DNA from: DASTWM01 sp035765855 | GTDB lineage: Bacteria > Chloroflexota > Chloroflexia > Chloroflexales > Roseiflexaceae | Assembly: GCA_035765855.1 (NCBI GenBank) | Contig: DASTWM010000054.1 | Location: 1 to 14,492, forward strand | Reading direction: 5' to 3' | Length of the DNA stretch: 14,492 bases | Shown: in pieces, positions 1-5,844 of the stretch | Position numbering within the stretch: position 1 is the stretch's first letter | How the letters are laid out: each line of letters begins with the position of its first letter | Notes under the pieces: generated by a model | What the model was told of the DNA's origin: nothing | Seen by the model: the letters and a program-made list of their open reading frames with translations, nothing else | Databases searched by the model: none | Position numbers and translations under genes: made by a program

Positions 1-661
1 TTTCGGTGAGGAGCCGGTAATTTTCGCCGCAATACGTGCCGTTCAGTCGGTTGTACGCGCTCATGATCGCCCAGGTGCCGCCGTCTTTGACAGCCAGTTC
101 GAACGGTAGCAGGTAGAGTTCACGCAGCGCGCGTTCGGGAATAATGCTGTTGATCGTGCCGCGCTGGTATTCGGATTCATTTCCCGCATAATGCTTCACC
201 GTGGCGGCGACGCCCGCCGCTTGCAGCCCCTGAACGTAGGCGACGGCGAGTTTCCCTGCCAGCAAAGGGTCTTCCGCGTAACTTTCAAAGTTGCGGCCAT
301 TCAGCGTGCTGCGAAAGATATTGACCGTCGGGCCGAGCAGCACACGCGCGCCTTTATCCTTCGCTTCCCGCGCGAGGTGCTGCCCAACCTCATGGAGCAA
401 CGCGACGTTCCATGATGCTCCGAGCGCGATGCCGACCGGAAAGGCCGCCGTTCGCTTTCCGCCGATCAGCGGGCCGCCGCCGCGCGCGCCAGCCGGGCCG
501 TCGGTGACTTTCAGCGCGGGAATGTTCAGGCGTGGAATTGCGACGGTGCGCCAGAAGTCCGCGCCGGCAAGCAAAGCCACCTGCTCGTCCAGCGTCAATT
601 GACTCAAGAGCGTGTCGATGCGGTCGGTTTCCGGCGGTCTGTCTTGCGGTTGAGCAGGCAT
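1..661 (-). CDS. Glycoside hydrolase family 3 (beta-glucosidase-like), 5' part only
   Basis: Reading the minus strand from an ATG at 661 gives 220 codons with no stop, running off the left edge, so the C-terminal part is missing. The translation matches the N-terminal TIM-barrel domain of GH3 enzymes, which hydrolyse terminal beta-linked sugars from oligosaccharides. Visible motifs are TDGPAGAR (about 53-60, substrate-binding Asp), GRNFESYAEDP (122-132), KHYAGNESE (156-164, the conserved Lys-His pair) and MSAYN (200-204). The catalytic Asp nucleophile (SDW-type motif) should lie beyond the window edge and cannot be checked. A good ribosome site, AAGGAG, lies 7 bases before the ATG and fixes the start. 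No signal peptide is visible, so a cytoplasmic enzyme is likely. The gene lies 178 bp downstream of the tetR-like gene on the same strand, and nothing ties the two in function. The family call is firm; the substrate is not determinable. Confidence 0.9.
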   Translation of the reverse strand, partial: MPAQPQDRPPETDRIDTLLSQLTLDEQVALLAGADFWRTVAIPRLNIPALKVTDGPAGARGGGPLIGGKRTAAFPVGIALGASWNVALLHEVGQHLAREAKDKGARVLLGPTVNIFRSTLNGRNFESYAEDPLLAGKLAVAYVQGLQAAGVAATVKHYAGNESEYQRGTINSIIPERALRELYLLPFELAVKDGGTWAIMSAYNRLNGTYCGENYRLLTE

Positions 662-839
662 GGTGATGCTCCTTACGCGCTACGCCGCAATGGGCGGTGA
701 GCTTGCAACGGCTATCGGAAGAACAGGAAGCGGTGCGATTGATACCGGCAAAACAGCATTTTTCACGCCAACCCCGCTGCGCCCTTTCATGCGCTCTTTC
801 GGCGGCGAGCATGCCTCGGGTGCTTTTGGAGAAATGAAA

Positions 840-1499
840 TCATGCGGGATTGCCAGCCGTGCCAGACGACGGCTGTTCGGCGCGCACGCCGTTGATGATG
901 ATACGCACGCCGGTATCGAAGCGCGTGTCGTTATTCTCGTTCTCGTCCTTCCAGGCGTTCATGGCCTCCCCCAACGTGCGAAATGGCCCAATTGGTATCT
1001 GTTTATCCAGATACATGGCAGGAACGTGAACAAGCGGGGGCGACGCCTGTTCTTCGATGACAAAGCCGAACGTAAAAGTGGTCATGGTCACAGTAATCGT
1101 GGCGGCCTGGCTGTAGCTGAACCCCGCGTTGTGCAGCACATGAATCGTGAGCCCCAGGAGCTTCGCCAGCATAACGGCGATGCCGAGATGCGCCCCCGCT
1201 ACCACCCGCGCCCCTTCGCGGTACGCCAGCATGGCCGCGCGCAGTTCGTGCGCCAGCGTATCGAGCCATGCTGCCCAGTCGCGCTGCTCGTTCTCGAAAT
1301 CAAGCGCGCCGAAGTGCGCTTCCAGAATGGCGTTCGCCATCTCATCGAGCAGCACTTCCTTATTGGCGATGTGCCAGTAAATCGAAGCGGCTTTCACATG
1401 CAGTTCATTTGCCAGGCGGCGCAGCGTGACACCTTCGAGACCGTCGCGGTCGAGGATGTCAAGGGCGGTTTGAACAATCTGGTGTTTTTGCATGGGCAT
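840..1499 (-). CDS. TetR-class transcriptional repressor (TetR C-terminal domain type)
   Basis: A 219-residue protein. Residues about 6-52 form a TetR-type helix-turn-helix; the stretch VTLRRLANELHVKAASIYWH is the recognition region and closely resembles true tetracycline repressors. The ligand/dimer domain also carries TetR-subfamily signatures: FTFGFVIEEQ near 142-151 and FDTGVRIIINGV near 194-205. It is expected to bind operator DNA as a dimer and be released by a small molecule. It is divergent from the TetX-like monooxygenase gene, and two tet-operator-like palindromes lie between them, so it probably controls that gene and itself. I chose the ATG at 1499 because the homologous N-terminus begins just before the first helix. 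An ATG at 1493 is equally possible, and a TTG at 1535 would add 12 residues unlike the family. No strong ribosome site decides between them; GGTGG lies 9 bases before 1499. Confidence 0.88.
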   Translation of the reverse strand: MPMQKHQIVQTALDILDRDGLEGVTLRRLANELHVKAASIYWHIANKEVLLDEMANAILEAHFGALDFENEQRDWAAWLDTLAHELRAAMLAYREGARVVAGAHLGIAVMLAKLLGLTIHVLHNAGFSYSQAATITVTMTTFTFGFVIEEQASPPLVHVPAMYLDKQIPIGPFRTLGEAMNAWKDENENNDTRFDTGVRIIINGVRAEQPSSGTAGNPA

Positions 1500-1520
1500 A
1501 AAAGTCTGCCACCGATCCTC

Positions 1521-1549
1521 TTGACAATCAGGCAAAGCAGGTGTAATCT
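1521..1549 (+). promoter_or_regulatory. Candidate sigma-70 promoter for the monooxygenase operon
   Basis: A perfect -35 box TTGACA (1521-1526) is followed after 17 bases by TAATCT (1544-1549), a weak -10 box. The -10 end overlaps the first operator palindrome, so bound repressor would block it. An alternative -10, TACAAT at 1601-1606, is a better hexamer but has no good -35 box. Confidence 0.45.
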
Positions 1550-1560
1550 AACACTGTTAG
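1548..1560. promoter_or_regulatory. tet-operator-like palindrome, copy 1
   Basis: CTAACACTGTTAG is two perfect 6-bp inverted arms around a single central base. It matches the core of the classical tet operator (CTATCA-N-TGATAG) except for one symmetric change in each arm, T to A and A to T. It lies between the tetR-like and tetX-like genes, as expected for the site of that repressor. Confidence 0.75.
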
Positions 1561-1561
1561 A

Positions 1562-1574
1562 CTAACACTGTTAG
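1562..1574. promoter_or_regulatory. tet-operator-like palindrome, copy 2
   Basis: An exact second copy of CTAACACTGTTAG, separated from copy 1 by one base, so the centres are 14 bp apart. Because each copy is palindromic, the whole 27-bp block is itself nearly palindromic. Binding of two dimers so close together would be cooperative or mutually exclusive; the sequence cannot say which. Confidence 0.75.
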
Positions 1575-1596
1575 AGTGTTCGATATGATGATACCA

Positions 1597-1625
1597 ATCA
1601 TACAATCGAACAGTCGATAAGGCAA
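1597..1625 (-). promoter_or_regulatory. Candidate promoter for the tetR-like gene
   Basis: On the minus strand, TTGCCT (1625-1620, 4 of 6 to the -35 consensus) is followed after 17 bases by TATGAT (1602-1597, 5 of 6 to the -10 consensus). Transcription would start near 1590 and run through both operator copies, allowing autoregulation by a roadblock. If the plus-strand TTGACA promoter is also real, the two promoters face each other and their transcripts overlap. Confidence 0.45.
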
Positions 1626-1648
1626 TAATGCAAAGAAAGAAATAACCC

Positions 1649-2812
1649 ATGAAGACCTCAAACAAAACGCCGCGCATCGCCATCATCGGCGCTGGCCCCG
1701 GTGGATTAACGCTCGCGCGCATCCTTCAAACGCGCACTATTGCGGCAACCGTTTTTGAAAAGGAGCGCCACCCTGACGAAAGGCCGCAGGGCGGCACACT
1801 GGATTTACATACTGACTCAGGTCTGCTGGCGGTCCACATGGCCGGCCTCGACGAGCCATTTCGGGCGATTGCCCGCTACGAAGATCAGGGCATGCGCCTC
1901 CTGAACCCGCATGGGCAAGTGCTTTTTGACAACGCCGATGGTCTGGAACTGGGCGACCGCCCCGAGGTCGACCGCACCGAACTGCGCGCGATGTTGCTGG
2001 ATTCGCTCGATTCAGGCGTGGTGCGTTGGGGGCATCAGCTCCGCTCCGTCGGTCAGCTGGAAAACGGCACCTATCAGGTGCGGTTTGAAAACGGCGTGAC
2101 CGAGATGTTTGATCTGGTGGTTGGCGCGGATGGCGCGTGGTCGCGCGTGCGCCCGCTGCTGTCGAACACCACGCCCATGTACACCGGCGTGACATTTATT
2201 GAATTCGGCCTGGACGACGTGGACCGGCGTCATCCCGCGTTGGCCCAACTGGTTGGTCATGGATCGATGTCTGCGCCCGGAAACAACAAAGGTCTGATCG
2301 CCCAACGCAATGGGCATGCCCACATTCGCGTCTATGCGACGATGCGCATCCCCGAAAAAGGAGAAATTGCCACCGGCTTTGATGCCAGCAATCCTCAAGC
2401 GGCGCGCGCCTGGCTGCTCAAGCAATTCGCTGAGTTTGACCAGAGCTTGCTGGCCCTGATCCATGCAAGCAATGATCGTTTTGTCTCAAGGCCGCTCTAC
2501 ATGCTGCCGATCGGTCATCAGTGGGATTTCCGGGCCGGAGTGACCCTGCTGGGGGATGCCGCGCACCTGATGTCGCCGTATGCCGGGCAGGGCGTGAACC
2601 TGGCGATGATTGATGCGGCGGATCTTGCGTGCGCCATCAGCGCGTGCGCCACGCTTGAGGAGGCCGTGCGAACCTACGAGGAAACGATGTTTGCCCGCGC
2701 GGCGATTGCGGCGGAAGATGCTGCTACAGGCCTGCAAAGATCCATTGCTCCCGATGGCCTGGCCCATTCGCTTGCTTTTTTTCAGGAAATCATGGCCGGA
2801 GAACCGCGATAG
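1649..2812 (+). CDS. TetX-like FAD-dependent monooxygenase
   Basis: A 387-residue flavoprotein of the aromatic hydroxylase (PHBH-fold) family, almost the length of Tet(X) (388). It should use NAD(P)H, FAD and oxygen to hydroxylate an organic substrate in the cytoplasm. Seen: the Rossmann motif GAGPGG (14-19); GGTLDLHTDSG (48-58), a close match to a Tet(X) motif; EVDRTELRAMLLDSL (106-120), again Tet(X)-like; the DG motif GADGAWSRVR (159-168); and the FAD-ribityl motif GDAAHLMSPYAGQGVN (302-317). By eye the Tet(X) substrate residue His234 aligns with His225 here, while Gln192 appears replaced (TFIEFG near 182-187), so tetracycline activity is uncertain. The divergent TetR-class repressor and tet-like operators support a tetracycline-like or polyketide inducer. 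The alpha/beta hydrolase gene follows closely. Start: ATG 1649, preceded only by a weak purine-rich AAAGAAAG. Confidence 0.88.
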   Translation: MKTSNKTPRIAIIGAGPGGLTLARILQTRTIAATVFEKERHPDERPQGGTLDLHTDSGLLAVHMAGLDEPFRAIARYEDQGMRLLNPHGQVLFDNADGLELGDRPEVDRTELRAMLLDSLDSGVVRWGHQLRSVGQLENGTYQVRFENGVTEMFDLVVGADGAWSRVRPLLSNTTPMYTGVTFIEFGLDDVDRRHPALAQLVGHGSMSAPGNNKGLIAQRNGHAHIRVYATMRIPEKGEIATGFDASNPQAARAWLLKQFAEFDQSLLALIHASNDRFVSRPLYMLPIGHQWDFRAGVTLLGDAAHLMSPYAGQGVNLAMIDAADLACAISACATLEEAVRTYEETMFARAAIAAEDAATGLQRSIAPDGLAHSLAFFQEIMAGEPR

Positions 2813-2820
2813 CTATCGCG
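2805..2820. repeat. 16-bp perfect palindrome over the monooxygenase stop codon
   Basis: CGCGATAGCTATCGCG is a perfect palindrome that contains the TAG stop codon (2810-2812). It lies 25 bases before the ATG chosen for the next gene. It could be a protein-binding site or a short intercistronic hairpin; with no spacer between arms, a hairpin would have to open its centre. Function unknown. Confidence 0.5.
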
Positions 2821-2845
2821 CATAGTACGTTAAAGGATGAAAATC

Positions 2846-3637
2846 ATGACCGTATCTTCTTTCAGAACCCACAGAGAAACGTTTAGCGATGGCCTGACGG
2901 TGCGCGTTGACGAATGCGGGAGCGGCCGCGCCATGCTGGTGGTGCATGGCGCGGCTGGCCCGCACAGCGTGTCAGGCTTCGCCGAGGCCATGGCAGAGCA
3001 TGCCCATGTGCTTGTCCCAACGCACCCCGGATTTGCGGGCGAGCCGCGGCCCGAATGGTTCGCGGATGTGGATGACCTTGCGATCACCTACCTCGACCTG
3101 CTCGAACGGCGCGACCTGCGCGAGGTGATCGTCGTCGGCTTCTCGTTTGGCGGCTGGATTGCCGCCGAGATGGTTGCGCGCACGCCGACGCGCGTGGGTG
3201 GCCTGCTCCTTGTTGATGCCGCTGGCATCGAGGTCGAAGGGCATGCGATCAAACGGCCCGGCCCTCCGCCCAACGGCCCGCGCTGGCCCGCTGACCCTCC
3301 GAATCCTGAGCAGGCCGCGGCGAGAGACGCGAACATGCAGGCGCTCGCGGTGTACGGGCGCGAGGGCATGTACGATCCGAAGCTGCGCCGGCGGCTGGCG
3401 CGCGTGACGCTTCCAACCCTTGTGGTCTGGGGTGAGGATGATCCGATCATCGACACGGACTACGGGCGCGCCTATGCTCAATCGTTTCCCAATGCGCGCT
3501 TCACCCTCATTCCAGGGGCAGGCCATCTTCCGCAGCGCGACCAGCCTGCGCGCCTGTTCTCCATCGCTCGGGAGTTCATGAACGGTATTCCCTTCAATCA
3601 CGCCGTCGCTGAAGTGCCTCATCGAAAGAGCAAATAA
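2846..3637 (+). CDS. Alpha/beta-fold hydrolase
   Basis: A 263-residue alpha/beta hydrolase. Numbered from the alternative start at 2837 (266 residues), the oxyanion-loop motif HGAAG is at 37-41, the nucleophile elbow GFSFG at 101-105 (Ser103), the acid Asp202 in WGEDDP, and the general base His230 in GAGHLPQRDQP, so the full catalytic triad is present. A proline-rich cap segment lies near 140-160. No signal peptide is seen, so a soluble cytoplasmic esterase or C-C bond hydrolase is expected. I prefer ATG 2846 because AAAGGA sits 8 bases upstream; the ATG at 2837 overlaps that ribosome site. It follows the TetX-like monooxygenase by 33 bp and is probably co-transcribed. Oxygenase plus alpha/beta hydrolase is a common pairing in the breakdown of aromatic or polyketide rings, which suggests consecutive steps (inference). 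The exact substrate is unknown. Confidence 0.88.
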   Translation: MTVSSFRTHRETFSDGLTVRVDECGSGRAMLVVHGAAGPHSVSGFAEAMAEHAHVLVPTHPGFAGEPRPEWFADVDDLAITYLDLLERRDLREVIVVGFSFGGWIAAEMVARTPTRVGGLLLVDAAGIEVEGHAIKRPGPPPNGPRWPADPPNPEQAAARDANMQALAVYGREGMYDPKLRRRLARVTLPTLVVWGEDDPIIDTDYGRAYAQSFPNARFTLIPGAGHLPQRDQPARLFSIAREFMNGIPFNHAVAEVPHRKSK

Positions 3638-3650
3638 ACGTTAGTCAGTT

Positions 3651-3712
3651 TGTCATTCCGAACGCAGTGAGGAATCTCGCTGGAGAGATTTTTCGCTGCG
3701 CCCGAAATGACA
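3651..3712. repeat. 62-bp imperfect inverted repeat between convergent genes
   Basis: Two 28-base arms (3651-3678 and 3685-3712) flank a 6-base loop. The arms begin TGTCATT and end AATGACA, with 22 of 28 positions complementary and three more able to form G-U pairs. This resembles a dispersed palindromic repeat with a GTCATTCCGA...TCGGAATGAC theme seen between genes in many bacterial genomes (recalled, not searched). It sits between the converging hydrolase and chemoreceptor genes and could end transcription from both sides. Confidence 0.7.
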
Positions 3713-3777
3713 TGCATGGCTGATATCTCTTTAATTGTTCTATGACGGCGGCAACAGTTTGTCCTACCGCTTGCCTG

Positions 3778-4563
3778 CTATAGCTGATAAACGGTAATAG
3801 TTTGCTGTAATGACTGCGCCAGGGTGTGTAAATCCTGGGCGGCGCGTTCGGCCTGGCGGGTGCTGGCGAGCGCCTGGGTGGTGGCCTGCTGGATGCTGCC
3901 CATGGCCTGGCCGATCTGCGCCATGCCGGTTGTTTGCTGCTGGGCCGCCGCCGCAATTTGCACGTTAGCCTGCGCGCCGTTTTCGACTTCGGCGGCGATG
4001 CGGTGAATAACCTGCCCGGCCTGCCCGGCCAGTTGCCCGCCTGCCTCGACGCCCTTGGTGCCTTCTTCCGTCACCAGCACGGCGGCGTTGGTCGAGCGCT
4101 GAATCTCGCTCAGAATCTCGCGCACCTGTGCGGTCGCCGTCTTGGAGCGTTCGGCCAGTTCCCGCACATGCTGGGCGACCACCGCGAAGCTCTTGCCCTG
4201 TTCGCCAGCGCGGGCCGCCTCAATCGCGGCGTTGAGCGCCAGCAGATTGCTCTGATCAGCCAACTCATTCACGGTGGTAATGATCGTGCTGATCGCCTGG
4301 GTCTGCTCGGACAGCGCCAGAATGGTCTGGGCGATGCCCTCGACCCGCGCGCGAATCTGGCGCATGCCGCCGACGGTTTCCTCGACGGCCTCGGTGCCCA
4401 TGTGCGCGACCATCAACATAGCCTGATTATCATGCGCAACCTGGCTGGCCTGCTGCGCCGTCTGCTGGGCAATCATCTTGACTTCTTCAATCGTGGTGGT
4501 CGTCTGGGTAATTGCGGCGGACTGCTCGGCGGCGGAGGCGGCCTGCTGGGTGGTCGCGGCCAG
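3778..4563 (-). repeat. Large inverted repeat, left arm (chemoreceptor signalling domain)
   Basis: Pairs with 10543-11328 in inverted orientation with no insertions or deletions: any position i here matches 15106-i there. I read exact identity over 4469-4563 (95 bp), 4045-4095 (51 bp) and 3871-3930 (60 bp), and 254 of 258 bases over 4132-4389. Silent sites are conserved too, pointing to recent duplication or gene conversion. The segment 4390-4468 is clearly less similar. Confidence 0.9.
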
Positions 4564-5592
4564 AATCTCGGCGGCGGCTGCCACAATGCTGGCGTTCGCG
4601 GCCTGCACCTGGCTGGTGAGCTGGTGCAGGTTTTCAACCATGTCATTCAGTCCTTCGCCAAGCTGCCCAAGCGCGCCATCCTGGGTGATGGTCAGGCGCT
4701 GAACGAGGTTGCCGCCCGCCACCTGTTGCACAAAGCTCAGATAGTCGGCAACCGTTCGCTCCAACGTTTCGCGTGCGCGGACTTCGGCGTGCCGAAGCTG
4801 TTCTTCAGTGCTGCGGCTGCTGCGCAGATTAGCTGCCATCTGGTTGAAGGCATGCGCTAACAGCCCAATCTCGTCGGCGCTGCGGCTTTCGACATGCTGA
4901 TTCAGATCGCCCGCCGCGATTGCCGTCGTGGCGACGGTGAGCCGGTTAAGGTTGCGCGCAATCGCGAGAGCTAACCAGAAGGCTACCGTTGCCGAGACGA
5001 TGAGTGAAAGCACAAGCCCTGCAATGGTCGTGTTGCGTGCGGTGCTGTAGGCCTGACTGGCGGCAGCAATGGCCTGGTCACCCTGGCGGTTGGTCGCAGT
5101 GATCAGGACGGTCGCGTCGTTCATCAGGTTGTTATAATTGGCGTTGAGCTTATCAAAAAAGAAGAGCGATCGGCTGCGGTCGCCGCGGTGGCTCATCGGC
5201 AGCAGGTCATTGTGCGTCGCCTGCACGAAGGCCGGCCAATTTGTTTTGAGATCATTGAAGGCAGCGCGCTCGTCGTCATCGGAGATAAGCGGCTCGTAGG
5301 AGTTGAAGAATGTCACCATCTCCTGTTCAAGCCTGGTCATCTCCTGCTCGATACTTTTGTAATGGTCTTCGTCTGTGTAGGCAAGATGCGCGGCTTGCAG
5401 ACCTCGGTAGCGGTTAATGATTCGTCGCTCATCGGAACTGATAGAGAAAGCATGGAATGTATTATCGCTGATAAACTCATCCCGATCATTCATGCTCGCC
5501 ATTTGCAGTACGGCGAACATGCCGAGTGCCAGCATCAGCAGGAGGACGAACCCAAACGCGGCAAGGAGTTTGAGACGAATAGAGAGTTGCAT
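3778..5592 (-). CDS. Methyl-accepting chemotaxis protein, four-helix-bundle sensor type
   Basis: A 604-residue chemoreceptor. Order: short N-tail, membrane helix about 8-31, periplasmic all-helical sensor about 32-187 (four-helix-bundle type), membrane helix about 188-212, HAMP about 210-262, a second HAMP-like unit about 280-333, then the long signalling coiled coil. The hairpin tip that contacts CheW and CheA is NELADQSNLLALNAAIEAAR, starting near 442. The protein should signal ligand occupancy to the CheA kinase at the inner membrane. It ends in VYQL, with no CheR-docking pentapeptide. Start: ATG 5592 has GAGG 7 bases upstream; a TTG at 5613 would add 7 residues without benefit. It is divergent from the LOV kinase gene across a 252-bp gap. 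Its cytoplasmic half is nearly identical, even in DNA, to the other chemoreceptor at 9115-11328, so the two receptors likely enter the same array. Confidence 0.93.
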   Translation of the reverse strand: MQLSIRLKLLAAFGFVLLLMLALGMFAVLQMASMNDRDEFISDNTFHAFSISSDERRIINRYRGLQAAHLAYTDEDHYKSIEQEMTRLEQEMVTFFNSYEPLISDDDERAAFNDLKTNWPAFVQATHNDLLPMSHRGDRSRSLFFFDKLNANYNNLMNDATVLITATNRQGDQAIAAASQAYSTARNTTIAGLVLSLIVSATVAFWLALAIARNLNRLTVATTAIAAGDLNQHVESRSADEIGLLAHAFNQMAANLRSSRSTEEQLRHAEVRARETLERTVADYLSFVQQVAGGNLVQRLTITQDGALGQLGEGLNDMVENLHQLTSQVQAANASIVAAAAEILAATTQQAASAAEQSAAITQTTTTIEEVKMIAQQTAQQASQVAHDNQAMLMVAHMGTEAVEETVGGMRQIRARVEGIAQTILALSEQTQAISTIITTVNELADQSNLLALNAAIEAARAGEQGKSFAVVAQHVRELAERSKTATAQVREILSEIQRSTNAAVLVTEEGTKGVEAGGQLAGQAGQVIHRIAAEVENGAQANVQIAAAAQQQTTGMAQIGQAMGSIQQATTQALASTRQAERAAQDLHTLAQSLQQTITVYQL

Positions 5593-5803
5593 AGCGTTTC
5601 CTCGACGAAGCAATGACGATCCAGACAGGACATAATGTATGCCCTAAATGTAACTGAGCCGCCGCGCCTTGTGGGTTGCATTTTGGTAGAGAGTCGGTTG
5701 AGAATAGTTAACAGCCTGAGGGAGCAGGCAGATTACGCGCGCCTGTCGTTGCGGCGACGACGCTGGCTCATCCCTGCTCTGCATCATTCCGATCAGCATA
5801 CGG

Positions 5804-5809
5804 TATACT
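5804..5809 (+). promoter_or_regulatory. Possible -10 box for the LOV kinase operon
   Basis: TATACT matches 5 of 6 bases of the -10 consensus and lies 35 bases before the kinase ATG. No convincing -35 box sits 16-18 bases upstream, so this is tentative. The rest of the 252-bp divergent gap (5593-5844) shows only weak short hairpins and no convincing gene. Confidence 0.3.
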
Positions 5810-5844
5810 TCACAAGATAAATCAACCTGAACAGGGAGCGGATC

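Noticed and set aside
662..839. Gap between the tetR-like and GH3 genes searched for a terminator, promoter or small gene
   Set aside because: No hairpin with a T-run and no convincing promoter pair seen; only the GH3 ribosome site near 669-674 is clear.
660..1565. Long plus-strand open frame of about 300 codons
   Set aside because: It is antisense to the well-supported tetR-like gene and the gap beside it, and has no recognisable domain; GC-rich codon bias opens the opposite strand.
3871..4563. Possibility that the receptor repeat is an insertion sequence or transposon
   Set aside because: The repeated DNA is entirely receptor coding sequence in frame, ends at the stop codons, and carries no transposase or terminal repeats.
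3934..4860. Long plus-strand open frame opposite the first chemoreceptor
   Set aside because: Antisense to a firm coding region. Its similarity to the frame opposite the second receptor follows from the near-identical DNA of the two receptor genes.
5635..5820. 61-codon plus-strand open frame in the divergent gap before the LOV kinase
   Set aside because: No ribosome site, no recognisable domain, and it ends just before the kinase leader with a -10-like box inside it. It is more likely regulatory DNA than a gene.
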